From Halorussus limi (GTDB lineage: Archaea; Halobacteriota; Halobacteria; Halobacteriales; Haladaptataceae): DNA of 64,000 bases. The notes beneath the pieces are model-generated. The model was not told where the DNA came from. It saw only the letters and a program-made list of their open reading frames with translations, and made no database searches. The stretch spans positions 1,550,001 through 1,614,000 of the forward strand of contig NZ_CP096659.1 of the NCBI RefSeq assembly GCF_023238205.1, in the 5' to 3' direction. Made by a program: the position numbers and the translations under genes. Each line of letters opens with the position of its first letter. Position 1 is the first letter of the stretch. Positions 18,885-28,011 of this stretch are shown here, piece by piece.

Positions 18885-20297
18885 ATGACAACGCACGTCG
18901 TCGTCGTCGGCGCGTACGGGAGCGCCGGGGTCGCGGCCGCACAGGAGTTGGCTGACGAGGAGGACGTTCGACTGACGCTCGTGGACGACGGCGAACCCGG
19001 CGGCGGACTCTGCATTCTGAAGGGGTGTATGCCCTCGAAGGAGATTCTCTCGGCGGGTGAACACCGGTTTCAGGCGCGCCACGACGACCGAATCGAGGGC
19101 GTCCCCGAGGTGGACCTCGAATCGGTCGTGGCGACCAAGGACGACCACGTCGGCAACTGGGCGGAACACCGGCGCGCGGCGGTCCGAACACTGGCCGACC
19201 GCGAGAACGTCGAGTTCCTCCATCGTACCGCCCGGTTCGTCGACGACCGCACCCTCTCGGTCGGCGACCGCGAAATCGAGGCCGACTACGTCGTCGTGGC
19301 GACGGGGTCGACAGTCAACGTGCCGGACCTGAACGGCCTCGACGAGGTGGACTACGCGACCAGCGCGGACGTGCTGGACGCGACCGAGTTCCCCGACTCG
19401 GGCGTGGTGATGGGGTTCGGCTACGTCGGACTGGAGCTAGTTCCCTACCTCGTGGAGGCCGCCGAGATGGACGTCACGGTAATCGAACACGACGACTATC
19501 CGCTGGACGAGGCCGACGAGGCGTTCCGGGCGACGATGCTCGACCTCTACCGCGAGGAGTTCGACGTGGACGTGTTGACGAACACCTACGAGCAGTCGGT
19601 CGAGGAGTCCGCGGACGGCGGGGTTCGACTGCGCGTCAGGCGCGGCGGGCCGACCGACGGGCGGCGCGAGACCGTCGAAGCCGACGAGTTGTTCCTGTTC
19701 ACGGGCCGCCGTCCGGCGGTGTCGGACCTCGGACTGGAGAACACGCCGCTCGACCCCGGCACCGGGTGGGTCGCCGACACGATGCAGGCCCGCGACGACG
19801 AGCGAGTCTTCGTTCCCGGCGACGCCAACGGTCACGAACCCATCCTCCACGTCGCCAAGGAACAGGGGTTCCTGACCGCCGAGAACATCCTCCGGCACCG
19901 CGCGGGCGAGTCGCTGGAACCCTACCGAAACGTCCACCACCACGTCATCTTCTCGGGACTCGGCGTCTACCCCTTCGCGCGGGTCGGGGCCTCCGAGGAG
20001 GCGCTGGCGACCGAGGACCGCGACTACGTGGCCGTCACCCGCGAGGCCAGCGACGACGGCGTGTTCGCGACCAAGGCGGTCCCGCGCGGACTGGCGAAAC
20101 TCGTCGCGGACGCCGACGACGGCACGGTGCTGGGGTATCAGGGCCTCCACTACCACGCCGACGCGATGGCCAAGACGATGCAGGTCGCGGTCGAGACCGG
20201 GATGGACGTGCGCGAGATTCCCGACCGGGCGTACCACCCCACGACTCCCGAGATTCTCGACGGCCTGATTCGGGAGGCCAGCGAGCAGGTGGACTAA
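18885..20297 (+). CDS. FAD-dependent pyridine nucleotide-disulfide oxidoreductase
   Basis: A 470-residue enzyme of the dihydrolipoamide dehydrogenase/mercuric reductase family. It shows an N-terminal FAD-binding loop (VVVGAYGSAG), the redox-active pair Cys43-x4-Cys48 (GLCILKGCMPSK), an NAD(P)H-binding MGFGYVGLEL (about 181-190), an FAD contact VPGDANG and the C-terminal dimer-interface His in AYHPTTPE. All catalytic parts are therefore present. It has no 2-oxoacid dehydrogenase neighbours, so it probably reduces another disulfide substrate. The ATG at 18885 gives the correct N-terminus. Its stop overlaps the stop of the opposite-strand YHS gene. Confidence 0.85.
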   Translation: MTTHVVVVGAYGSAGVAAAQELADEEDVRLTLVDDGEPGGGLCILKGCMPSKEILSAGEHRFQARHDDRIEGVPEVDLESVVATKDDHVGNWAEHRRAAVRTLADRENVEFLHRTARFVDDRTLSVGDREIEADYVVVATGSTVNVPDLNGLDEVDYATSADVLDATEFPDSGVVMGFGYVGLELVPYLVEAAEMDVTVIEHDDYPLDEADEAFRATMLDLYREEFDVDVLTNTYEQSVEESADGGVRLRVRRGGPTDGRRETVEADELFLFTGRRPAVSDLGLENTPLDPGTGWVADTMQARDDERVFVPGDANGHEPILHVAKEQGFLTAENILRHRAGESLEPYRNVHHHVIFSGLGVYPFARVGASEEALATEDRDYVAVTREASDDGVFATKAVPRGLAKLVADADDGTVLGYQGLHYHADAMAKTMQVAVETGMDVREIPDRAYHPTTPEILDGLIREASEQVD

Positions 20298-20467
20298 GCG
20301 TACTCCTCGGGGGTCTCCTCGAACGCCCGGCGGTGTTCCTCGCTGCAGAACTCGTAGGTTACACCCTCGTACTCGACCTGCGCGACCGCGAACTCCTCGT
20401 CGCGGTAGTCGGTCTCCTCGGGACTGGTCTTCTCCACGTCGGCACCGCAGACGGCGCACTGGGCCAT
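20294..20467 (-). CDS. 57-residue YHS/TRASH-like zinc-binding protein
   Basis: The sequence opens MAQCAVCGADVEKTS and closes with GVTYEFCSEEHRRAFEETPEEYA. A CxxC pair at Cys4/Cys7 and the Cys41/His45 pair after an aromatic YxF match the YHS/TRASH pattern (CxxC ... Y-x-FCSxxCxxxFxxxPxxY), with the last Cys replaced by His. Such domains bind Zn or Cu and often serve as metallochaperones or sensors. ATG at 20467. Its stop overlaps by 3 nt the stop of the convergent disulfide reductase. The protein is short, but codon use and motif support a real gene. Confidence 0.7.
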   Translation of the reverse strand: MAQCAVCGADVEKTSPEETDYRDEEFAVAQVEYEGVTYEFCSEEHRRAFEETPEEYA

Positions 20468-20684
20468 GTCGGCCCTGCGACGGCTATCGCGGAAAGGATT
20501 CGGGCCGTGCGGCGGGGCGTCGCGAGCGATGGAGTGAGAACCGCGGGCGATTGCGGTAGTGTGAGGCCCGTACAGTGCGGTTCGGAAGCCTCAGTGGCTC
20601 ACGTCCGGCAATCGAACGTCAGTTCCGAGTCGTGTCAGTCGAGTAGCCGCAACCTATTCGTATCTGAGCGGCGAACTAACCTGT

Positions 20685-21101
20685 ATGGCAATCTTAGAGA
20701 TAAATCTGGAGAAGCCCGCCCTCGTCGAGGAGTACCAGTTCCCGAACGAATCGTCCGGTGGAACCGCCGGGCGGTCCGAGGCAGGAGCGTCCGGTTCCGG
20801 AAAGTCGGGGTCCGGCGAGTCCGAGACCGGCGAGTCGAAGTCGTCGGGCGGTCTCAAGGGCAAACTGCTCGGCCTGCTTGCGGTGGCGGTCGGGGTCGGC
20901 CTGTTGGTCTGGAAACTCAAGAGTCGCGGCGGGAGCGAACAGACCGACTTCGACGAGTTCGAGACCGAAGCGGAGTCGGGAACCGGCCACAACTCCGGCA
21001 CCGACGAGAGCGGCGGCGGCAAGCGCAAAGCCGCCAGCGTCCTCGGTCTCGCGGTCGCCGTCGTCGGCCTCGTGGCCGCGGTGCAGAAGCGCCGTAACTG
21101 A
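20685..21101 (+). CDS. hypothetical membrane protein
   Basis: A 138-residue protein with a short N-terminal segment (MAILEINLEKPALVEEYQFPNES), a Gly/Ser/Glu low-complexity linker and two hydrophobic helices (about 60-77, GLLAVAVGVGLLVW, and 115-131, VLGLAVAVVGLVAAV). Each helix is followed by basic residues (KLKSRG, KRRN). This predicts a two-pass membrane protein. The ATG at 20685 lies about 25 nt after an AT-richer patch. Function unknown. Confidence 0.65.
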   Translation: MAILEINLEKPALVEEYQFPNESSGGTAGRSEAGASGSGKSGSGESETGESKSSGGLKGKLLGLLAVAVGVGLLVWKLKSRGGSEQTDFDEFETEAESGTGHNSGTDESGGGKRKAASVLGLAVAVVGLVAAVQKRRN

Positions 21102-21413
21102 ACCGCCCGAGAGTCTCCTTTCCGTTGCCGTAGCGTCCTTTCGTCGAGGTTTACTGTGATAGTCGCCACGGACGACTTCGAGGTTTCTTATCAACTCGTC
21201 TGAATAGGAGTGTCGGGTAGAGGATGAATAGTTACTGGCGACGCCACGATTCCTTCCGCACACAAATCCGCGCGTGCCGGGCCGAGAGCGGAGAAATGCG
21301 TGCGCCGGCGGTGGCCAACGCGGGTCGAAGCGGAACGCCGTCTTTGCGCCATCACGGAAATAGCAAGAAAGTTTAAATGGACCGTCCGAGATAGCCGAAC
21401 GTACCCGAGTACC
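21102..21413. other. 312-nt gene-free stretch before the FlaD-like gene
   Basis: No coding frame is convincing. The left part is AT-richer (around 21155-21240) than the flanking genes. The right end carries the TATA box for the archaellum-like gene. Nothing else is recognised. Confidence 0.5.
21371..21379 (+). promoter_or_regulatory. TATA box of the FlaD/E-like gene
   Basis: GTTTAAATG, preceded by the purine-rich AAGAAA (a good BRE), is centred about 39 nt before the ATG at 21414. Transcription would start around 21402, leaving a leader of about 12 nt. Confidence 0.6.
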
Positions 21414-21893
21414 ATGCCGCCGACGCCCGGAGATTACGACCTGCGCGAACTGCGTCGCCTCGCGGACCCGAACCGGGAGAGCCCCGAGGAGTTACGGGAC
21501 GGCGAGGGACTGCCAGCGCCGCCAGACGAGGTACTGCGCCACAGCGAGCGAAACGAACTCGTCCAGCTTCAGAGCCAGTTCTCTGCGGCGGGCGTGCTCC
21601 CCGAGAAACCGTATCTCGACGCCCTGCCCGACCAGTACAGCACGGAGGTCGTGGTGTTCGAGTGGCTCGATTTCCTCATCAACAAGGCCGGGTTCGAGAA
21701 CACCGGCAACGCGCTGGAGTACTACGAGGAGGTCGACTGGATAACGCAATCGGTGCGCGAGAGCCTCCGGGAGTACATGCGCGGGTTCTCCGAAGTCGAG
21801 AGCTTCGACCCCGACAAGCCCGGTCCGGCCGATCTCGACGTGGACGACCACGTGCTGAGTCTGGTGTACATCGCGCGACTGGCGTCGGTCTGA
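21414..21893 (+). CDS. FlaD/E-type archaellum accessory protein (orphan)
   Basis: A 159-residue protein whose core resembles the FlaE/ArlE domain of haloarchaeal archaellum accessory proteins. It shows the PYLDALPDQYSTEVVVFEWLDFLINKAGFENTGNALEYYEEVDWI block (about 62-106) and a helical tail LREYMRGF. In haloarchaea FlaC/D/E connect CheF and the chemotaxis switch to the archaellum motor. No other arl or che gene lies nearby, so this is a stand-alone paralogue. The next gene is a large sensor kinase 130 nt downstream on the same strand. ATG at 21414 fits the family N-terminus. Confidence 0.7.
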   Translation: MPPTPGDYDLRELRRLADPNRESPEELRDGEGLPAPPDEVLRHSERNELVQLQSQFSAAGVLPEKPYLDALPDQYSTEVVVFEWLDFLINKAGFENTGNALEYYEEVDWITQSVRESLREYMRGFSEVESFDPDKPGPADLDVDDHVLSLVYIARLASV

Positions 21894-22023
21894 GAGCGGC
21901 GACGAGCGCGGCGTCGGGGTGAGCGTCGATTCTCGTACGGTGGTTTTCGGTTCCAGAACGCCTCGCTCAGGCGTGGGACTATTGTGGCCTCGGTGTGTAG
22001 CGGGCACAAGAGATTTCTACAGC

Positions 22024-25000
22024 ATGAGCGGCCACAGCGAACGACCGACCGAAGGCGGCGGGGAATCACCGAGCGCTCCCGACTTTGGCGACGACTTCTT
22101 CGAGCGCATGGTGGCGGCGGCCAACGACGCCGTGGTCACGGCCGACGCGGACGGGACCCTCGTCTACGCGAACGAGGCGGTCGAGGAACTGTTCGGCTAC
22201 GCGCCTTCGGAGGTCCGAGGCAGGCAGTTCGTCGAGTTCGTCCCGGAGCGCCTCCGGGGCCGCTACGACAGGTGGTTCGACCGCTACACCGACGGCGACG
22301 GCGGCACGCCGCTCGACGACGCGACCTTCGAGGTGACGTGGCTGACCGCCGACGGCGAGGAGATTCGGCTCTCCGTCTCGGGGTTCACCCACGAGAGCGA
22401 CGGCGGGACGCTGGTCACCGGGTTCCTCCGGGAGGCCGACGACACCGACGCTTCGGCCGAACGCCTCCGGGAGGAGGAGGCGCTCATCGAGGAGATATTC
22501 GAGACGAGTCCGGTAGCGTTCGCGGTGCGGGACGCCGACGGCGAACTCCTGCGGGCCAACGAGCGGGCGGCCGAACTGGTCGGAATCGGCTCCGGGGAAA
22601 TCCCCGCCGAAGACGGGGTCGAGCGGGCGTGGACCGTCTACGACGCCGACGGAGAACCGCTGGCGGAGGACGAGTACCCCGTCGCTCGGGTTCTGGAGAC
22701 CGGCGACCCCGTCTACAACGAGGAAGTCGTCGTAGAGCAACCGAGCGGACGGCGCGTCCACCTCTCGGTCAGCGTGGCCCCGGTCCGGGAGGACGACGAG
22801 ATTCGGCGGGTGGTCAGCGCGGCCGAGGACATCACCGAACTCAAAGAGACCCAGTTCGAACTCGAACGCCGCCACGAGGAACTGGAGACCGAACTCTCGG
22901 AGGTGTTCAGCCGAATCGCGGACGCCTTCTTCGCGCTGGACGACGAGTGGCGGTTCACCTACGTCAACGACGAGGCCGAGAACCTGCTGAACCAGTCTGA
23001 GCGCGAACTCGTGGGCGAGAACATCTGGGACGCGTTCTCGGCGGCGGTCGGGACGACGTTCCAGCACGAGTACGAGCGTGCGATGGAGACCCAAGAACCC
23101 GTCTCGTTCGTGGAGTACTACCCGCCGCTCGCGACGTGGTTCGAGGTGAAGGCGTACCCCTCCGAGACCGGTCTCTCGGTGTACTTCCGGGACGTGACCG
23201 CACGCGTCGAGCGGAAGGGCGAGTTACAGAACCACGTCAAGCAACAGCGCGCCGTCGCGGAGTTCTCGCAGGCCGCGCTCGAAGACCGGCCGCTCGACGA
23301 CCTGTTCGACGAGGCGGTCGAACTCGTCTGCGAGACGCTCGACCACGACTACTGCAAGGTGCTGGAACTCGACCCCGACGGGGACGAACTCCTGCTCCGG
23401 AACGGCGTTGGCTGGCCGGAGGGTGCCGTCGGGTCGGCGACGGTCGCGGCCGACCGCGGGTCACAGGCCGGTTACACGCTGGCCTCCGAGCAACCGGTGG
23501 TCGTGGCGAACCTCGAAACCGACGAGCGGTTCGCCGGTTCCGACCTACTGACCTCCAACGACGTAACTAGCGGAGTCAGCACCGTCATCGGGTCGGCCGA
23601 CGACCCGTGGGGAATCCTGGGCACCCACGACGCCGAGGAGCGCGACTACGCCGACCACGACGTGCAGTTCGTCCAGAGCATCGCCCACATCCTCACGACC
23701 GCCATCCGCCGCCGCGAGCGCGAACAGCAACTCGAACGCTACGAGACCATCGTGGAGACCGTCGACGACGGTATCTACATCGTCGGCCCGGACGGGACGT
23801 TCTCGATGGTGAACTCGTCGTTCGCCGAACCGCTCGGCTACGACCGCGAGGACCTCATCGGAACGTGCCCCTCGGCGCTCTACGACGAGGAGACAGTGAG
23901 TGCCGTCGAGCGACTCCAACGCGAGATACTCGACGGCGAGCGGACCTCCGCGACCATCGAGCATCCGCTGTTCACCGCCGACGGCGGGAGTTTCCCGGCC
24001 GAGACCACGTTCGTCCTCCGGCGGACCGAAGGCGGCGACCACGAGCGCGTGGGCGTGACCCGCGACATCACCGAGCGCAAGCGCTTCGAGCAGACGCTGA
24101 CCGCGCTCCACGAGTCGAGTCGCGAACTCCTGCAACGCGAGACCGCCGACGCGGTCGCCGAGTCGGTCCTCCAGACCACGACCGACGTGTTGGGAATCCG
24201 GGGTGCCGGAATCTATCTCTACGACGCCGAGCGCGAGGAACTCGCCCCGGCGGCGGTCTCGGACTACGTGGCGGACATCTTCGGCGACCTGCCGACGTTC
24301 GGGCCGGGCGACGAGGCGCTCACGTGGCGGGCGTTCGCCGACGAGACGACCATCGCGCTCGACGACGTGGCGAACACCGACCTCGCGTACCGCGACGACA
24401 CGCCGCTCCGGAGCGGCCTCTGGATTCCGCTCGGCGACCACGGCGTCCTCGCGGTGGTCTCCACGGAAGTCGGCGCGTTCGACGCCGACGACCGAACGCT
24501 CGCCGACCTGCTTGCGGCCACCGCGGAGGCCGCGCTCGACCGCGTCGAGCGCGAACGCGAGCGACGCCAGCACGAGCGGGAACTGGAGGCCCAGAACGAG
24601 CGCCTCGACGCCTTCGCCAGCATGCTCGCCCACGAACTCCGCAACCCACTCGAAATCGCCCAGATATACCTCGACATGGGCGTCGAGTCGACGGTCGGCG
24701 ACGACGAGGACGCCTCGTCGTTCTCGGAGGTCGAACGCGCGCTCGACCGCATCGAGGAGATGATAGATACGCTGCTGGTCGTCACCCGGCGCGACGGGCC
24801 GGTGGACACGACCGAACCGGTGAACCTCGGCGACGTGGCCCGCGAGTGGTGGGACGAGTTGGACCCCCGCGGTACGCTCGCGGTCGAGACCGACCGCGAG
24901 ATTCTGGCCGACCCCTCGCGACTCCGGCAACTGCTGGAGAACCTCTATCGCAACGCCGACGAACACGCCGGACCGGACGTGACGGTCCGTGTCGGGGACC

Positions 25001-25224
25001 TGCCGGGCGGCTTCTACGTCGCGGACGACGGCCCGGGCATCCCGCAGGAGGTCCGCGAGGAGGTGTTCGACCCCGGCTACTCGACCAGCAACGTCGGCAT
25101 CGGCTTCGGTCTCGCGGTGGTCGAGCAGTTGGTCGAGGCCCACGACTGGAACTGCGAAATCACCGAGAGCGAGTCCGGCGGCGCGCGCTTCGAGTTCACG
25201 AACGTCGAGACGCCCGAGGAGTGA
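22024..25224 (+). CDS. multi-PAS/GAF sensor histidine kinase
   Basis: A 1066-residue soluble kinase. In order: PAS (about 25-140), PAS (155-270), PAS (290-400), GAF (405-550), PAS (565-690), GAF (690-840), HisKA, then HATPase_c. The phosphoacceptor is His870 in MLAHELRNP. The ATP-binding domain has NLYRNADEH (N box, 973-981), DDGPGIP (G1, about 1001-1007) and GIGFGLAVV (G2). There are no transmembrane helices, so it senses intracellular or diffusible signals such as redox, light or gases. No response regulator is adjacent, which is normal for haloarchaea. An upstream GTG at 21919 is less likely than the ATG at 22024. Confidence 0.85.
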   Translation: MSGHSERPTEGGGESPSAPDFGDDFFERMVAAANDAVVTADADGTLVYANEAVEELFGYAPSEVRGRQFVEFVPERLRGRYDRWFDRYTDGDGGTPLDDATFEVTWLTADGEEIRLSVSGFTHESDGGTLVTGFLREADDTDASAERLREEEALIEEIFETSPVAFAVRDADGELLRANERAAELVGIGSGEIPAEDGVERAWTVYDADGEPLAEDEYPVARVLETGDPVYNEEVVVEQPSGRRVHLSVSVAPVREDDEIRRVVSAAEDITELKETQFELERRHEELETELSEVFSRIADAFFALDDEWRFTYVNDEAENLLNQSERELVGENIWDAFSAAVGTTFQHEYERAMETQEPVSFVEYYPPLATWFEVKAYPSETGLSVYFRDVTARVERKGELQNHVKQQRAVAEFSQAALEDRPLDDLFDEAVELVCETLDHDYCKVLELDPDGDELLLRNGVGWPEGAVGSATVAADRGSQAGYTLASEQPVVVANLETDERFAGSDLLTSNDVTSGVSTVIGSADDPWGILGTHDAEERDYADHDVQFVQSIAHILTTAIRRREREQQLERYETIVETVDDGIYIVGPDGTFSMVNSSFAEPLGYDREDLIGTCPSALYDEETVSAVERLQREILDGERTSATIEHPLFTADGGSFPAETTFVLRRTEGGDHERVGVTRDITERKRFEQTLTALHESSRELLQRETADAVAESVLQTTTDVLGIRGAGIYLYDAEREELAPAAVSDYVADIFGDLPTFGPGDEALTWRAFADETTIALDDVANTDLAYRDDTPLRSGLWIPLGDHGVLAVVSTEVGAFDADDRTLADLLAATAEAALDRVERERERRQHERELEAQNERLDAFASMLAHELRNPLEIAQIYLDMGVESTVGDDEDASSFSEVERALDRIEEMIDTLLVVTRRDGPVDTTEPVNLGDVAREWWDELDPRGTLAVETDREILADPSRLRQLLENLYRNADEHAGPDVTVRVGDLPGGFYVADDGPGIPQEVREEVFDPGYSTSNVGIGFGLAVVEQLVEAHDWNCEITESESGGARFEFTNVETPEE

Positions 25225-25400
25225 GACCCCGGTCGGCAGTGGACTACGGCGGCAGTACGACCGCCACGACGGGACGACTTCGACGCCGGTGAGCGAGGAA
25301 GTGACCGGATTCGGAAACGGAACCGTCGCTACTGGAAATTGATTCCGGCAGAAGGTCGTCACGGACTTGCCGAGAGACTCGTTCGAGAACGGGTGTCGGA

Positions 25401-25475
25401 TGGGCCCTGACGGATTCGAACCATCGACCACTCGGTTATGAGCCGAGCGCTCTAACCAGACTGAGCTAAGGGCCC
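25401..25475 (-). tRNA. tRNA with CAT anticodon (probably Ile2, else elongator Met)
   Basis: The cloverleaf folds fully. Acceptor GGGCCCT/AGGGCCC with discriminator A; D-stem GCTC/GAGC; anticodon stem CTCGG/CCGAG around loop CTCATAA; T-arm GATGG-TTCGAAT-CCGTC. Anticodon CAT is read by Met elongator tRNA or by the agmatidine-modified Ile2 tRNA of archaea. The G1-C72/A73 end favours Ile2 but sequence alone does not settle it. CCA is not encoded. No intron. Confidence 0.9.
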
Positions 25476-25618
25476 GTCGGATACACCTTTTCCATCGGAC
25501 CCTTTTAGCCTATCGCTTCGGGTAATACGGAAACTACCGGTGTCCGAGAGTAGGTCCGTTTTGCGGTCGGAAAGTCGGCTCAGACGAGACTGCCTGAACG
25601 ATGTTCGCGAGAATGTAG

Positions 25619-25691
25619 CGCCGCCGCCAGGGCTCGAACCTGGGACAACCTGGGTAACAACCAGGTGCTCTACCAACTGAGCTACGGCGGC
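25619..25691 (-). tRNA. tRNA-Asn (GTT)
   Basis: The cloverleaf is complete. Acceptor GCCGCCG/CGGCGGC with discriminator G73, as expected for Asn; D-stem GCTC/GAGC; anticodon stem CCTGG/CCAGG around loop TTGTTAC (anticodon GTT); T-arm CCAGG-TTCGAGC-CCTGG. No encoded CCA. It lies 143 nt upstream of the CAT tRNA in the same direction and may be cotranscribed with it. Confidence 0.95.
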
Positions 25692-25815
25692 TTCCTCCTG
25701 CATTCGTGCATATGCGCGAGTCGTTTGATATGGCTTTCGTTTTCGCCCGAAGGGAGAGAGTCGTTGACGTGGCGAGACGACACGTTTTCGGCCGAGCGTC
25801 GAGAATCTACCGCCA

Positions 25816-27234
25816 ATGACCGGCGAGGACGAGAGCTTTGAGGCGGTGGTCGCGGCGGTCGGTGAGCGAATCGACCCCGACGAGCGCGAGCGCGAGCGGA
25901 TGCGCGAGGCGGTGGCCGCGCTGACCCAGCGTGCGGAGGAGGCCATCGCCGACCTGCCCGTGGCGGGCGACGCGATGCAGGTCGGAAGCACCGCCCGCGG
26001 GACGTGGATAAGCGGCGACCGCGACATCGACCTGTTCGTGCGATTTCCCGCCGACGTGGACCGCGAGGCGCTGGAGTCCTACGGACTGGAGGTCGGCCAC
26101 GCCGTCCTGCCGGAGGGCCGCGAGGAGTACGCCGAACACCCCTACGTGACCGGCGAGTTCGACGGCTTCGACGTGGACCTCGTGCCGTGTTACCGCCTCG
26201 ACGCCGCGACCGAGATTCAGTCGGCGGTGGACCGGACCCCGTTCCACAACGAGTATCTGAACGCGCGCATCGACGCCGACCTCGCCGGGGAGGTGCGCCT
26301 GTTCAAGCAGTTCCTCAAGGGAATCGGCGCGTACGGGAGCGACCTCCGAACGCGGGGGTTCTCGGGCTACCTGACCGAACTGCTCGTGGTCGAGTACGGC
26401 AGTTTCCGCGCGGTGGTCGAGGCGGCCGCCGACGAGTGGCACCCGCCGGTTCGGTTCGACCCCGAGGACCACGGGCGGGCGCGCGAGACGGCGAAGCCGT
26501 CTCGGAACGAGGAGGTCGGCGACGCCGACCTCCCGTTCGACGACCCGCTGGTCGTCGTCGACCCGACCGACCCCGAGCGCAACGTGGCGGCGGTCTGCGC
26601 CGCCGAGAACGTCGCGCGCCTCCAGCACTACGCCCGCGAACTGCTCGCGGACCCCCGCGAGGAACTGTTCTTCCCCGACCCGACCGACCCGCTCTCGCCC
26701 GAGGCGGTCCGCGACCGCGTCGCGGACCGCGCGACGACGCCGGTCGCGGTGCGCTTCGACGCGCCCGACGTGGTCGAAGACCAACTCTACCCCCAACTCC
26801 GAAAGTCGCTGGCGGGCGTCCGCGACGAACTCGACCGCCGGGGATTCGACGCGCTCCGCGACGCGACGTTCGCCGACGAGTCGGCGGTCCTGCTCGCGGA
26901 ACTGGCGGTCGCCGAGCGCCCGGCGGTCGAGCGCCACGAGGGGCCGCCGGTCCACGTCCGCCAGCACGCCGAGGGGTTCTTCGAGAAGTACGCCGACGAC
27001 CCCGAGGCCTACGGACCCTTCATCGACGGCGACCGCTACGTCGTCGAGCGCCGCCGCGAGTTCGAGACCGCCGCGGCGTTTCTGGAGAGCGACGCGCTGT
27101 TCGACGTGGCGCTCGGGGTCCACGTCGAGTCGGCGCTGGCCGACGGCTACGACGTGCTGGTCGGCGAGGCGGTCGCGCAACTCGCCGACGAGTTCGGCGC
27201 GCAACTGGCCGACTACTTCGACCCCGAGCCGTAG
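25816..27234 (+). CDS. cca: archaeal (class I) CCA-adding tRNA nucleotidyltransferase
   Basis: A 472-residue enzyme that builds or repairs the CCA end of tRNAs. The nucleotidyltransferase signature is intact: GSTARGTWISGDRDIDLF (57-73, catalytic Asp70 and Asp72), with the third carboxylate in GFDVDLVPCYR. An FKQFLKGIGAYGSDLRTRGFSGYLTELLVVEYGSF helical segment and a C-terminal tail domain typical of archaeal Cca follow. Because the nearby tRNAs do not encode CCA, this enzyme is required. It is divergent from the tRNA-Asn gene, 125 nt away. Confidence 0.95.
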   Translation: MTGEDESFEAVVAAVGERIDPDERERERMREAVAALTQRAEEAIADLPVAGDAMQVGSTARGTWISGDRDIDLFVRFPADVDREALESYGLEVGHAVLPEGREEYAEHPYVTGEFDGFDVDLVPCYRLDAATEIQSAVDRTPFHNEYLNARIDADLAGEVRLFKQFLKGIGAYGSDLRTRGFSGYLTELLVVEYGSFRAVVEAAADEWHPPVRFDPEDHGRARETAKPSRNEEVGDADLPFDDPLVVVDPTDPERNVAAVCAAENVARLQHYARELLADPREELFFPDPTDPLSPEAVRDRVADRATTPVAVRFDAPDVVEDQLYPQLRKSLAGVRDELDRRGFDALRDATFADESAVLLAELAVAERPAVERHEGPPVHVRQHAEGFFEKYADDPEAYGPFIDGDRYVVERRREFETAAAFLESDALFDVALGVHVESALADGYDVLVGEAVAQLADEFGAQLADYFDPEP

Positions 27235-27276
27235 GCGGGGCGGCAGTTTACGAACCGCCTCAGTGGTGTTTGAGAC

Positions 27277-27339
27277 GCATTTTCATTCCTATCATCCGCA
27301 TTTTCATTGCTATTAGGTGTGTCTTTATTGCTGTCAGCC
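27277..27339. repeat. three degenerate 21-bp tandem repeats, AT-rich
   Basis: Units at 27277-27297, 27298-27318 and 27319-27339 share the pattern GCATTTTCATTNCTAT, losing similarity in the third copy. They fill the gap between the convergent cca and RidA genes and are far more AT-rich than the surroundings. A transcription-termination zone for both genes is the simplest explanation. Confidence 0.6.
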
Positions 27340-27365
27340 CTCTCTCGATTTCTCTAACGCCCCCG

Positions 27366-27809
27366 TCACTCCTCGCCGGTCACCACCTCGGTCTCCCACT
27401 CGTCGTCCGGAATCTCGGCCTCGATTGCTATCTCCACGAGGGCGTCGGGGTCGAGCAGGGCGGCGACGCCGACCATCGTGCTCGCCGGGTAGTGCGGCCG
27501 CTCGAAGAACTCGTCGCGGACCTCGTGAATCGTCGCCTGGGTCTCCCGCGAGAGCGCGTCCTCGCGGACGAACAACTGCATCTCGACCACGTCGTCCATG
27601 CTCCCGCCGAGGTCTTCGAGCGCGCGTTCTCGGTGGCTCAGCACCGTCCGAACCTGTTCGGCGAGACCGCCTTCGGGCGAGAGCGCGCCGGAGAAGACGA
27701 CCCGCCGGTGGTCGGCGTGGCGGGTCACGGTCGCGTACGACGATTTCGGTTCGTCGAGGTCGTCGGACGCGACGGTGCGCCACTCCGGCAGGATGACGGT
27801 CTTCTGCAT
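27366..27809 (-). CDS. RidA/YjgF-family protein
   Basis: A 147-residue member of the Rid family (trimeric imine/enamine deaminases or chorismate-mutase-fold proteins). It shows RRVVFSGALSPEGGLAEQVRTVLSHRERALEDLGGSMDDVVEMQLFV (about 35-82) and the last-strand block ALVEIAIEAEIP. The substrate-carboxylate Arg of canonical RidA (in P-x-R-S) is replaced: PASTMVG. It is thus probably a non-RidA subfamily member without the classical deaminase activity. It is single and convergent with cca. Confidence 0.75.
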   Translation of the reverse strand: MQKTVILPEWRTVASDDLDEPKSSYATVTRHADHRRVVFSGALSPEGGLAEQVRTVLSHRERALEDLGGSMDDVVEMQLFVREDALSRETQATIHEVRDEFFERPHYPASTMVGVAALLDPDALVEIAIEAEIPDDEWETEVVTGEE

Positions 27810-28011
27810 GCTCCGAAACGACTCGTCCGCGCGGCTTAAAACCGGACGGCGAACGCGACGCTCGGCCCCCGACGGACCGAGTTAAGCCGGTCGTTCGACG
27901 GGGGCCACGCGAGCTTACTCGCTTATCCGAATCCTACGCCGGCGGGGTCGCCGTCGGCCGGGACGAAACCGACGCCAACCTTGATACGTAACAACGTAGT
28001 CCCCGAAGACG

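Noticed and set aside
21919-22023. GTG start adding 35 residues to the histidine kinase
   Set aside because: The added residues have no PAS-like character and overlap the probable promoter region; the ATG at 22024 gives a normal acidic N-terminus.
26004-27839. 611-residue plus-strand frame over cca
   Set aside because: Arg-rich shadow frame; it only becomes hydrophobic where it crosses the AT-rich tandem repeats.
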